9,488 bases of DNA from Saprospiraceae bacterium (GCA_020437045.1 JAGQWV010000371.1:1-9488), one strand, 5' to 3'; positions 1-7,645 are shown, numbered from the stretch's first letter. Numbers and translations are program-made. The notes: generated from the letters alone by a model not told the origin.

Positions 1-1295
1 TAATTCGCCCTAATTCCGATCTGTGCTTGTCCTCCCTCTTTCAAAAGTATTTTTCGCCGGCTATGAATACCGATTCTTTGTTCGGTGGTTTCATCGGTCT
101 CAAAAGGTTCAAATTGGAAAAAGATATTGGTCAATTCCGAATTCCTCTGATGATGGTAGCCACTGTAGGCTAAGGTGTGTTCCCAACGGGAATTTTCAAA
201 CTTGAGACCGGTCGCTGCCATCCTGCCGGTAAAATCGATGTTTTGTTCATCCTTAAAATCCGTTCTTTCGGAAAGTTGGGGAGCTTTAAATTTATTTTGA
301 CTGACACCTCCCATACCGAAAAAACTTACTGATCCTTTGTTCTTTAATTTCCATTTTAAATGAAAAGAGAGATCCTGAAAGGTTATGGCCTCGTCTCCCA
401 AATCCACACCCATCGCCGACAGCAAGCCTATGGTCGAATAACGGTAGTTGATCAGAAATGAATTTTCTTGCTTTTTACGAATGGGGCCTTCCAAAGCGGC
501 ATCGATACCCAACAGGCCAATCTGGCCCGTAAAATGGATTCGATCCCTAGCACCTTCGCGCAGACGCATATCCAATATTCCCGAAGTAGCATTGCCGTAA
601 TAAGCCGGAAAAGCCCCGGTCAGGAACGTGGAATTATCCAGCATCTGTGCACTGAGAATATTGACCCCTCCTCCGCTCTCACTGGATCGATCATTGATTG
701 TGCCAGCATTGCTTAGGTGATTTGGATTGACAATTTCCACTCCTTCCAAGTACCATCCCAAACCATTAGGTGTGTTTCCGCGAATGACAATGTTGTTGGC
801 CTGGTCATTTTCATTGATTACTCCGGCATAATGCGTCGCCAAACGTGCCGGGTCATAGAAGGTACCGGGAAACCGGAAACTTTCCTCCACGGTGAGGGTA
901 TAGATACTATTAACAGCTTCGGCCGATCGTTCCCTTGATTCGGCTTTGACAACCACTTCATCCAGTGATTCCTGGCTGGGATCAAGTAGAAAAACTTTAT
1001 TTCTGGGCACGCCGGTGTTGATCTCAATTTCGGCAACACTTTTAGTCTGATAGCCTAACGATTGGAAAATCAGTTGATAATTGCCCGATGACAATTTGCG
1101 AAAGCTAAAAAGACCTTTACTATTGGTGATCGCTTCATAAGCGTTTGACTTATTTGACAAGGTAACCGTCGCCCCTTCAATCGGCGTATGGGAATAGGCA
1201 TCAAATAGCTGACCTGAATAATCCAGATCGTCTATCTGGCCAACCAATGAATGATACCCCAGGATAAAAAGCAGGATATATACTGATCTATTCAT
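1..1295 (-). CDS. TonB-dependent outer-membrane receptor, N-terminal 431 residues (C-terminus outside window)
   Basis: Reading the minus strand from the ATG at 1295 gives 431 codons without a stop up to the left edge, so the gene is partial at its 3' end. Residues 1-20 are a signal peptide (MNRS, hydrophobic core, then LVGQ). Residues about 26-104 form a carboxypeptidase-like regulatory (CarboxypepD_reg) domain, with GATVTLSNKS and GLFSFRKLSSGNYQL typical of the fold. A plug domain begins near 111 (DEVVVKAES) and carries NNIVIRGNTPNGLGWYLEGV (168-187), NPNH (190-193) and YYGNATSGILDMRLREG (232-248). The rest is the start of the beta-barrel. Such proteins take up large or scarce ligands across the outer membrane using TonB energy. 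The start lies 29 bases after the TIM-barrel gene stop, so co-transcription with the two upstream sugar genes is likely. No SusD partner is visible; one could lie beyond the edge. The ligand cannot be read from the sequence. Confidence 0.9.
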   Translation of the reverse strand, partial: MNRSVYILLFILGYHSLVGQIDDLDYSGQLFDAYSHTPIEGATVTLSNKSNAYEAITNSKGLFSFRKLSSGNYQLIFQSLGYQTKSVAEIEINTGVPRNKVFLLDPSQESLDEVVVKAESRERSAEAVNSIYTLTVEESFRFPGTFYDPARLATHYAGVINENDQANNIVIRGNTPNGLGWYLEGVEIVNPNHLSNAGTINDRSSESGGGVNILSAQMLDNSTFLTGAFPAYYGNATSGILDMRLREGARDRIHFTGQIGLLGIDAALEGPIRKKQENSFLINYRYSTIGLLSAMGVDLGDEAITFQDLSFHLKWKLKNKGSVSFFGMGGVSQNKFKAPQLSERTDFKDEQNIDFTGRMAATGLKFENSRWEHTLAYSGYHHQRNSELTNIFFQFEPFETDETTEQRIGIHSRRKILLKEGGQAQIGIRAN

Positions 1296-1324
1296 AACCT
1301 GCAATCTACTATTTGATCTCCGAG

Positions 1325-2377
1325 TTAAAGTCCAATGATTTGCCGGTTGAGCTCCTCATCCGGAGATCCTCCTGCAAAATCATCAAAAGCTTTTTCCGTC
1401 ACTTTGATCATATGCTCTTTTATAAATGGAGCTCCCTCTTTTGCACCCTGATCGCCATCTTTGATACAGCATTCCCATTCTAACACGGCCCATCCGTCAT
1501 AATCATATTGGGCTAATTTGCTGAATATGGCTTTGAAATCAACCTGTCCGTCGCCAAGTGAACGAAATCGTCCGGCCCGATTTATCCAATCCTGATAGCC
1601 ACCATAGACTCCAACTCTTCCCGATGGATTGAATTCAGCGTCTTTTACATGAAACATTTTAATGAATTCATGGTAGATATCGATGTATTGCAGATAATCC
1701 AATTGCTGCAGTACAAAATGGCTGGGATCATAAAGTAAATTTGCACGATTGTGATTTCCTGTAGCCTCTCTAAACATCTCAAAGGTTACGCCATCATGTA
1801 AATCTTCACCAGGATGAATTTCATAACAGACATCGACTCCCCTTTCATCAAAATAGTTGAGAATGGGCAACCATCGACCGGCCAATTCTTTAAATGCCGT
1901 TTGGACCAATCCCTGAGGACGCTGAGGCCACGGATATACTGTATGCCAAATGAGCGCCCCGGAAAAAGTGGCATGCACATCAATACCCATATGACGGCTG
2001 GCGTCGGCAGCATATTTAAGTTGCTGGACAGCCCATTCGGTCCGGGCTTTGCTATTGCCACGGACTTCCGGTGGGGCAAATCCATCAAACATTACATCAT
2101 AGGCAGGATGTACAGCGACTAACTGTCCCTGAAGGTGGGTAGATAGTTCCGTAATTTCGATGCCATACTCTTTTGCTCTTCCTTTAAATTCATCACAATA
2201 ATCTTTGCTTTCTCCAGCTTTCTTAAGATCGATGATACGTCCATCCCAGGTTGGAATCTGTACTCCAACATATCCATAGTCAGCGGCCCATTTGCACAAA
2301 TTTTCCAACGTATTATATGGCGCATCGTCTCCGGCAAACTGGGCAAGAAAGATAGCTGGTCCTTTTATGTTTTTCAT
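1325..2377 (-). CDS. Sugar phosphate isomerase/epimerase-type TIM-barrel protein (xylose isomerase-like superfamily)
   Basis: This 350-residue cytoplasmic protein belongs to the AP-endonuclease-2/xylose-isomerase-like TIM-barrel superfamily, which includes IolE, IolI and many sugar epimerases. Candidate divalent-metal ligands sit at barrel strand ends: E186 in VCYEIHPGE, D217 in LLYDPSH with H220, H243 in MFHVKDAEF, and E300/E302 in AVLEWE. The N-terminal strand (GPAIFLAQF) and GYVGVQIPTWDGR (35-47) also fit the family. Length and architecture are normal, with no signal peptide or membrane segment. The gene follows the Gfo/Idh/MocA gene by 36 bases and precedes the receptor gene by 29 bases. 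Pairing of this family with a Gfo/Idh/MocA dehydrogenase is common in sugar and inositol catabolism, where one enzyme oxidises the sugar and the other isomerises, dehydrates or epimerises the keto product. The exact reaction here is unknown. Confidence 0.9.
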   Translation of the reverse strand: MKNIKGPAIFLAQFAGDDAPYNTLENLCKWAADYGYVGVQIPTWDGRIIDLKKAGESKDYCDEFKGRAKEYGIEITELSTHLQGQLVAVHPAYDVMFDGFAPPEVRGNSKARTEWAVQQLKYAADASRHMGIDVHATFSGALIWHTVYPWPQRPQGLVQTAFKELAGRWLPILNYFDERGVDVCYEIHPGEDLHDGVTFEMFREATGNHNRANLLYDPSHFVLQQLDYLQYIDIYHEFIKMFHVKDAEFNPSGRVGVYGGYQDWINRAGRFRSLGDGQVDFKAIFSKLAQYDYDGWAVLEWECCIKDGDQGAKEGAPFIKEHMIKVTEKAFDDFAGGSPDEELNRQIIGL

Positions 2378-2413
2378 GATTATCCTAATTTTATAAAATT
2401 GTCAACGCAGTAT

Positions 2414-3568
2414 TTAGTCAAATGAAATCCACTTCTGATCGCTCTTGGAAGACTCGACCACCTTACTTATAAATTGCATGCCCCGTACACCATCATTTAC
2501 CGTAGGAAAATCCTGATATAGGGGATCTGGCTCCTTACCATCCAGACGAGCCTGAACACATTTTGCGAAGTTTCTATAGATGTTGGCAAATGCCTCCAGG
2601 TAACCTTCGGGATGACCGGAAGGAAGCCTGGTATGTGCCTGGGCAGCCGCTGAAAGATCACCAACACCGGTTCGAATTATGCACATAGGACCTTCCAGAG
2701 GTCTCACCACCAAACTATTGGGTTCTTGTTGGTGCCATTCCAATCCAGCCTTGGTACCGTAGATTCGAATTCGCAAATTATTTTCTTCACCCACTGAAAT
2801 CTGGCTGGCAAATAGAATTCCTCGTGCACCGTTGTCAAAATGCAACAAGACGTTTCCATCGTCGTCCAGGAGTCGGCCGGGCACCATCACGGATAGATCA
2901 GCACATAATTCCTTTATTTTAAGTCCACTGATATACTCGGCAAGGTTTTCGGCATGGGTGCCAATATCTCCCATAGCCCCGGCGATGCCCGAGCGACTGG
3001 GATCGGTACGCCAGGAAGCTTGTTTTTGTTCACTGTCTTCCAGTTTGGTACTGAGCCAGCCCTGCGGATATTCAACAACAATTTTTCGAATTTCACCCAA
3101 ATCTCCTTTTGCCACCATATCCCTCGCCTGTTTGACCATAGGATACCCGGTATAGTTATGGGTCAGGGCAAAGATCAAACCTGATTTCTCAACCAGTTGC
3201 TGTAATTGCAGCGCTTCATCAAGATTAAAGCTCAAAGGTTTGTCACAAACCACATGAAATCCATTTTCCAAAGCCATTTTGGCCGGACCGAAATGAACAT
3301 GATTGGGAGTAACGATGCTAACAAAATCCATGCGGACATCATCCGGCAATTGTTTTTCCTTTTCTATCATCTCCGTATAGCTACCGTATACCCGGCTGGG
3401 ATCGAGATAAAAATCTTCTCCCGATGCTTTTGATTTTACCGGATCGCTGCTAAAGGCTCCACATACCAATTCGATATCTCCATCCAACGCGGCGGCCATT
3501 CGATGTACAGCTCCAATGAAGGCTCCTCTACCTCCACCGACCATACCCATTCTGATTTTTCTACTCAT
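2414..3568 (-). CDS. Gfo/Idh/MocA-family NAD(P)-dependent sugar oxidoreductase
   Basis: A 384-residue cytoplasmic dehydrogenase. The N-terminal Rossmann fold starts at residue 4 with IRMGMVGGGRGAFIGAVH; the glycines at 11-13 and 15 bind dinucleotide. The family EKP motif appears as CDKP (108-111, K110 being the usual catalytic or substrate lysine). The C-terminal domain carries GDIGTHAENL (200-209), with D201 and H205 at the expected active-site positions. I chose the ATG at 3568 because the glycine-rich strand follows at the usual distance. The frame stays open upstream to 3685, but that 39-residue extension is a hydrophobic low-complexity stretch unlike any family member and would run through the xylose isomerase promoter region. 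It is the first gene of the minus-strand cluster and divergent from the isomerase gene. Its likely role is oxidation or reduction of a sugar or cyclitol at one hydroxyl; the substrate is unassigned. Confidence 0.92.
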   Translation of the reverse strand: MSRKIRMGMVGGGRGAFIGAVHRMAAALDGDIELVCGAFSSDPVKSKASGEDFYLDPSRVYGSYTEMIEKEKQLPDDVRMDFVSIVTPNHVHFGPAKMALENGFHVVCDKPLSFNLDEALQLQQLVEKSGLIFALTHNYTGYPMVKQARDMVAKGDLGEIRKIVVEYPQGWLSTKLEDSEQKQASWRTDPSRSGIAGAMGDIGTHAENLAEYISGLKIKELCADLSVMVPGRLLDDDGNVLLHFDNGARGILFASQISVGEENNLRIRIYGTKAGLEWHQQEPNSLVVRPLEGPMCIIRTGVGDLSAAAQAHTRLPSGHPEGYLEAFANIYRNFAKCVQARLDGKEPDPLYQDFPTVNDGVRGMQFISKVVESSKSDQKWISFD

Positions 3569-3677
3569 GAAATGTATTTGTGTGGTTAGATATAAAAAAA
3601 TGACAGACTTAAAAAGGATGATAATGATAAGGATTATTTTGCGAAGTAACAATGCGCATATCGGCAAACCAATCCCT

Positions 3678-3708
3678 TTTGGCAAGTTGGGATTTACTCT
3701 TATTTTTA
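3678..3708 (+). promoter_or_regulatory. Candidate Bacteroidota-type promoter of the xylose isomerase gene
   Basis: TTTG at 3678-3681 (-33 element) is followed after 19 bases by TATTTTTA at 3701-3708. The latter matches the Bacteroidota -7 consensus TAnnTTTG at seven of eight positions. Spacing fits that consensus and would place the transcript start about 30-35 bases before the ATG at 3747. An A-rich stretch rather than a Shine-Dalgarno sequence precedes that ATG, as is usual in the phylum. No equally good promoter was found for the opposite-strand oxidoreductase gene. Confidence 0.45.
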
Positions 3709-3746
3709 AGGACTGCTATCTATCAACAAAGACAAAAGAAAAATCA

Positions 3747-5075
3747 ATGAGAATTGTAAAAGGAGATATCGAATATTTCCCGGGCATTGGAAAGGTCGAA
3801 TTTGAAGGTAAAGATTCCGACAATCCGTTAGCCTTCAAGTACTACGATGCCAGTCGAATTGTCGACGGCAAGAGCATGCAAGATCATTTTCGATTTGCCG
3901 TGGCTTACTGGCATAGCTTCTGTAATGAACTTTCTGATCCTTTTGGCAGTGGCACCAGAAATATGCCCTGGCTAAATCATGCCGAACCTATGGAGCGGGC
4001 GTATCATAAAATGGACGCTGCTTTCGAATTCATTACGAAAATGGGAATTCCCTATTACTGTTTTCATGATTACGATCTGGTAGAGGAAGGAAACAGCATC
4101 CTGGAGAGCGAAAAACGACTGGACAAAATTGTTAGCTATGCCCAGGAGAAACAGGAGGAATCAGGGGTCAAGCTTTTATGGGGTACTGCCAATCTTTTTA
4201 GCAATCCGCGCTATATGAATGGAGCCGCTACCAATCCGGATTTCCTGGTCTTGAGTTACGGTGCCACCCAGGTGAAAAATGCCCTGGACGCAACGATCCG
4301 TCTGGGAGGAGAAAACTATGTCTTCTGGGGAGGCCGGGAAGGATACATGTCACTGCTGAACACCGACATAAAACGTGAGCAGGATCATATGGCTCAGTTC
4401 CTACATATGGCCAAAGACTATGCCCGTAAACAAGGATTTAAAGGAAACTTCCTGATTGAACCCAAGCCCATGGAGCCCATGAAACATCAGTATGACTTTG
4501 ATGCTGCCACCGTGGTGGGTTTTTTACGTAGCTACGGTTTAGAAGATGACTTTAAACTAAATGTCGAGGTAAATCACGCTACATTGGCCAGTCACACCTT
4601 TCAACACGAATTGCAAATAGCGGCAGACGCAGGTATGCTCGGCAGTATTGATGCAAACCGGGGAGATTATCAAAATGGATGGGACACCGATCAGTTTCCC
4701 GTCAACCTTTACGAATTGACTCAGGCCATGCTAGTGATCCTGGAAGCGGGGGGATTGAGTGGAGGTGGAGTCAATTTCGATGCAAAACTACGGAGAAACA
4801 GCACGGATATCGAAGACATATTTCTGGCTCACATCGGCGGGATGGATGTATTTGCCCGGGCACTAATCGTGGCAGATAAAATACTCCGAAGATCAGACTA
4901 CTTAAAACTCAGGCAAGAACGGTACAGCTCTTTTGATCATGGCTTTGGAAAAATGTTTGAAGATGATAAACTAACACTTGAAGAACTTCGGGATTTTGCT
5001 GTCGAAAACGGTGAACCAGCGATAAAATCAGGCAAACAAGAGCTGTTTGAGAACATCTTAAACCAGTACCTCTAA
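3747..5075 (+). CDS. xylA: Xylose isomerase
   Basis: This 442-residue protein matches the usual length of the long (class II) xylose isomerases, which convert D-xylose to D-xylulose and also accept glucose and some other aldoses. The catalytic pair is H107 and D110 in CFHDYD. Metal and substrate ligands are E238 and K240 (IEPKP), E274 and H277 (VEVNHATL), D302 (SIDANRGD), D313 and D315 (GWDTDQFP) and D345 (NFDAK). The signature VFWGGREGY is at 192-200. Nothing essential is missing. The start at 3747 (MRIVKGDIEYF) matches the family N-terminus; the frame is open back to 3516, but those codons overlap the divergent oxidoreductase and are unlike any isomerase. No xylulokinase gene is in the window, so the next step, xylulose phosphorylation, must be encoded elsewhere or the pathway differs. 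Confidence 0.97.
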   Translation: MRIVKGDIEYFPGIGKVEFEGKDSDNPLAFKYYDASRIVDGKSMQDHFRFAVAYWHSFCNELSDPFGSGTRNMPWLNHAEPMERAYHKMDAAFEFITKMGIPYYCFHDYDLVEEGNSILESEKRLDKIVSYAQEKQEESGVKLLWGTANLFSNPRYMNGAATNPDFLVLSYGATQVKNALDATIRLGGENYVFWGGREGYMSLLNTDIKREQDHMAQFLHMAKDYARKQGFKGNFLIEPKPMEPMKHQYDFDAATVVGFLRSYGLEDDFKLNVEVNHATLASHTFQHELQIAADAGMLGSIDANRGDYQNGWDTDQFPVNLYELTQAMLVILEAGGLSGGGVNFDAKLRRNSTDIEDIFLAHIGGMDVFARALIVADKILRRSDYLKLRQERYSSFDHGFGKMFEDDKLTLEELRDFAVENGEPAIKSGKQELFENILNQYL

Positions 5076-5131
5076 GCCAATGCCGGTATGACAAATTCTG
5101 AGATGAATTTTAGCAACGGTAAAGGTCATGA

Positions 5132-5320
5132 ATGAGCAAACTACCCAACATAATAGGGGAATGTATAGATGATATTCAACCGGGAATATGCATTAGGCTT
5201 CTATTACGAGACAGAATCCTAATCTATAATCCCGGTTCAAGCGAGTAAACCACTTGCGGATGTTGTGGCCGAAGCATCACCAGAATTTATCATAAAAGTC
5301 AGTGGCTGATCTCTAAGATA
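5132..5320 (+). pseudogene. Possible decayed coding remnant with a Cys-rich motif (weak)
   Basis: An ATG at 5132 opens 38 codons, beginning MSKLPNIIGECIDDIQ and ending YNPGSSE, then a TAA at 5246-5248. Directly after the stop, the same frame continues TTCGCCGRSITRIYHKSQW. The spacing Cys-x2-Cys-Gly followed by basic and His residues recalls, loosely, the N-terminal zinc finger of ISL3-type transposases. The resemblance is partial: the usual His is displaced by one residue and no catalytic domain follows. The same bases form a long hairpin, which could by itself produce coding-like reading. Nothing here should be treated as a functional gene. Confidence 0.2.
5175..5240. repeat. Long imperfect inverted repeat (hairpin) downstream of xylA
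   Basis: Arms 5175-5202 and 5213-5240 pair at 24 of 28 positions (23 Watson-Crick plus one G-U), with mismatches at 5177, 5186, 5191 and 5198 and a 10-base loop at 5203-5212. The base of the stem holds the perfect core AACCGGGA/TCCCGGTT. No T tract follows on either strand, so it is not a typical intrinsic terminator, although it could stabilise the 3' end of the xylA transcript. No second copy is visible in the window. It lies in the roughly 305-base gap between xylA and the convergent MFS gene, which otherwise contains only the MFS terminator and a doubtful relic. Confidence 0.75.
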
Positions 5321-5356
5321 AAAAGAAGAGCCTTCAAATTACTTCGAAGGCTCTTC
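5320..5356 (-). terminator. Intrinsic terminator of the MFS transporter gene
   Basis: Arms GAAGAGCCTTC (5325-5335) and GAAGGCTCTTC (5346-5356) are a perfect 11-base inverted repeat with a 10-base loop. On the minus strand the stem is followed by TTTTT (5324-5320). It begins 24 bases after the MFS stop codon. On the plus strand the following sequence is only AT-rich, so termination of xylA transcripts here is possible but less certain. Confidence 0.9.
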
Positions 5357-5380
5357 ACTATTATAATACATAGTTTATCC

Positions 5381-6595
5381 CTAGGCCGTGGCCATCGCTG
5401 GCTCTTCCCTCTTCTTCATCCAGAAATAAAGTACGGTAAAAAGTATAATCAGTATAGCCGGAAACAATACCATTGATCCGAGTGTGGCTTGCCCTGCCAC
5501 CAATTCCAGTTCATCTCCCGTAAGACCCTGAGCAGCAGCTTCGGCTCGATCGGAATCAATCCAACCTCCAATAATGGGTTGGAAAATCACATTGGAAAAC
5601 ATACCAATTCCGCCGATGATCGACATGCCCAATGCGCCGCTCTTTGGTATTTTGTCCGCTACGAAACCAATCATATTTGGCCAGAAGTAAGCAATACCCA
5701 TGGCATAAATAATCGCTGCGATATAGGCCATACTGCCGGTCTGGGTACTGAACAGATAAATACCAATCGTAGCCAGTATCGCTGACCCTAATAAGACACC
5801 AGTCTGATTAAACTGGTGAACGGCTTCACCGCCAAAGTAACGAAATACGGCCATCAGACCCGTTACCAACGCAAGAATTAACATAGGCTGCGCACCACTC
5901 TTTGAGAGAATCAAACCCACCCATTGTTGTGGTCCAAATTCTGAGATTGAGGTAAGCGCCATGCAGCAAAACATAAAAAAGAAAAGTGGGGAGATCATGG
6001 CCTTGACATTATCACTCAACGAAGTGATTGCTGCAGTGGATTTTGGAAAGGTCTGTCCAAAAAACAGGTATGCATATATCAAGGTAGGTATCAAGATGAT
6101 CCATATCTGAGATTCCCAACCCATACCTGCATCCGTCATAAACTTGGAAATTAAACTTCCAATCACTATACCTCCCGGAAACCACATATGAAACCGGTTT
6201 AGCATTTTACTCATCTTTACACCTTGATAAGTATCGGCAATCATAGGATTACAGGCCGCTTCGGTACATCCATTTCCTAATCCAATCAGGAACGTGGAAA
6301 ATAGGAGTCCGAAGTAACTTCCGGAATAAATGGTCATAATAATCCCAAGGGCGTGGGCAAAAAAGGCAAATTGCATAATGATTTTTGGACCGACTGAGTG
6401 ATAGATGATACCCCCTATCACCATCGAAATGGGAAACCCAAAAAACCACATCGAATTAATAAATCCCAATTGTTCTGCGGTCAATCCTAATTCATCCCCT
6501 AACTGAGGCAGGATTCCTGCCCTAATACTAAAGGAAAAAGCGGTTGTAATCAGTGCAAAGCAACTACCATAAAAAAGTCGTTTGTCGTTTACCAT
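5381..6595 (-). CDS. MFS transporter, sugar-permease type
   Basis: A 404-residue inner-membrane protein with about twelve hydrophobic segments in the two-halves pattern of the major facilitator superfamily. The first helix follows MVNDKRL (residues about 8-28). A conserved stretch GLGNGCTEAACNP (105-117) lies in the fourth helix region, an arrangement seen in sugar permeases related to FucP-like and other monosaccharide transporters. A hydrophilic loop around 183-197 separates the halves, and a second around 346-370 precedes the last helix. The C-terminus is basic (MKKREEP). The start at 6595 places the first helix at the normal distance. The gene converges on xylA and has its own terminator. 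Neighbouring xylA and sugar oxidoreductase genes suggest it imports the sugar they use. It may instead carry another small solute, since the substrate is not readable from sequence. Confidence 0.88.
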   Translation of the reverse strand: MVNDKRLFYGSCFALITTAFSFSIRAGILPQLGDELGLTAEQLGFINSMWFFGFPISMVIGGIIYHSVGPKIIMQFAFFAHALGIIMTIYSGSYFGLLFSTFLIGLGNGCTEAACNPMIADTYQGVKMSKMLNRFHMWFPGGIVIGSLISKFMTDAGMGWESQIWIILIPTLIYAYLFFGQTFPKSTAAITSLSDNVKAMISPLFFFMFCCMALTSISEFGPQQWVGLILSKSGAQPMLILALVTGLMAVFRYFGGEAVHQFNQTGVLLGSAILATIGIYLFSTQTGSMAYIAAIIYAMGIAYFWPNMIGFVADKIPKSGALGMSIIGGIGMFSNVIFQPIIGGWIDSDRAEAAAQGLTGDELELVAGQATLGSMVLFPAILIILFTVLYFWMKKREEPAMATA

Positions 6596-6926
6596 GAAGT
6601 TTTCGTTTTGTATGAAGTTCTAAAAGTTTGATCGACCCTCACATCAAAAGCTCTGGTTGTCAATATGCATTGCTCAGGAAGTAAAGGACCTATAATGTTG
6701 TATTCTTTGGCAGATCATGAAATGATGATCATGATTGTTTGGGAAAGTTAATAAAATGAGAAATAATTTTTATCAATCTTGAAGATATAATCCCATCACC
6801 TTTTCGGATGCAAACACGCCTGAGATTAAAAATTAAATCCATAACCCATCATCACCCGGTTCCAAAACTTTTGAATAACATGCTCGTTTATTACTTTGGG
6901 CGCTCACTAATTAGAATTTAACAAGA
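6596..6926. other. Non-coding divergent intergenic region
   Basis: These 331 bases lie between the divergent MFS and SDR start codons and contain no convincing reading frame. Two direct copies of GATCATGA, at 6713-6720 and 6727-6734, start 14 bases apart, and the stretch also contains the inverted pair GATCAT/ATGATC (6713-6718, 6725-6730). This could be an operator for the MFS gene. The right part is AT-rich and holds the promoter candidate described separately for the SDR. No clear promoter for the MFS gene was found. Confidence 0.5.
6870..6898 (+). promoter_or_regulatory. Candidate promoter of the SDR gene
   Basis: TTTG at 6870-6873 is followed after 17 bases by TTACTTTG at 6891-6898. The latter resembles the Bacteroidota -7 element TAnnTTTG with one mismatch, and the spacing is slightly short. 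A transcript would begin about 20 bases before the ATG at 6927. The call rests on pattern alone. Confidence 0.35.
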
Positions 6927-7634
6927 ATGATGCTTAAAGGGAAGACCGTTTTAATCACAGGAGGCAGCAAAGGCATTGGTTATGGAATTGCTGCAGCATG
7001 TCTGGAGAAAGATATGAATGTGGTGATTAGTGGTAGGAAGGTATCCGATCTGAAACAAGCTATTACTGAGCTGAAGAAGATCTCTGACCACATTACCTAT
7101 GCCGTGGCTGATGTGCGAAATCTAGCTGATCAGGAAAAAAGTGTAGAAAAAGCCATTGCTACCTTTGGAAGTCTGGATGTCTTGATTGCCAATGCGGGAG
7201 TAGGTCATTTTGCCCCTATCGAAACGATGACAAGTGAACTATGGAAAGATACCATTGACATCAATTTAACGGGTGTATTTAACAGCGTAAAAGCAGGCCT
7301 TTCAGAAATTGAAAAAAGTCAGGGATATATCATTACCATGGCCAGCCTGGCCGGAACAAATTTCTTTGCATCGGGTACTGCTTACAATGCAAGTAAGTTT
7401 GGATTGGTGGGCTTTACCCAGGCTCTTATGTTAGATGTTCGGAAGAAAGGAATAAAGGTTACTACCATTATGCCTGGCTCGGTAGCCACGCATTTTAACA
7501 ATCACACGCCTGGGGAAGGTGATGCCTGGAAAATTCAACCAGAAGATATCGGGCAAATAGTAGTTGATTTACTGTCAATGCCTGAGAGAACATTGCCCAG
7601 TAAGATCGAAGTGAGACCCTCTATTCCGAAATAG
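6927..7634 (+). CDS. Classical short-chain dehydrogenase/reductase (SDR)
   Basis: A 235-residue cytoplasmic NAD(P)-dependent oxidoreductase of classical SDR length. The cofactor motif TGGSKGIG is at 11-18, followed by SGRK at 35-38, whose arginine favours NADP(H). An acidic ADV lies at 61-63, NAG at 89-91 and the structural N113 in INLTG. The catalytic tetrad is complete: N113, S140 (TMAS), Y153 and K157 (YNASK). PGSV at 183-186 is the usual post-catalytic motif. It resembles FabG/3-oxoacyl reductase-like SDRs of unassigned substrate. Either the ATG at 6927 or the adjacent one at 6930 could be used. It appears monocistronic: the MFS gene diverges upstream and the next gene converges 11 bases downstream. 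No tie to the sugar genes can be shown beyond proximity. Confidence 0.93.
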   Translation: MMLKGKTVLITGGSKGIGYGIAAACLEKDMNVVISGRKVSDLKQAITELKKISDHITYAVADVRNLADQEKSVEKAIATFGSLDVLIANAGVGHFAPIETMTSELWKDTIDINLTGVFNSVKAGLSEIEKSQGYIITMASLAGTNFFASGTAYNASKFGLVGFTQALMLDVRKKGIKVTTIMPGSVATHFNNHTPGEGDAWKIQPEDIGQIVVDLLSMPERTLPSKIEVRPSIPK

Positions 7635-7645
7635 ATATACTCAAC

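Noticed and set aside
468..938. Two plus-strand open frames of 82 and 73 codons
   Set aside because: They lie antisense inside the TonB-dependent receptor, whose minus-strand frame shows clear domain motifs throughout; they have no recognisable features.
1786..2122. About 100-codon frames on both strands inside the TIM-barrel gene
   Set aside because: These are shadows of a well-supported coding sequence with metal-ligand motifs in the other frame.
2832..3433. Several plus-strand frames of 75-107 codons
   Set aside because: Antisense to the Gfo/Idh/MocA gene, with compositions dictated by its codons and no family resemblance.
5175..5248. Integron attC site or tRNA fragment
   Set aside because: The hairpin lacks the RYYYAAC and GTTRRRY ends of attC sites, and the GGTTCAA stretch is not within a cloverleaf or followed by an acceptor stem.
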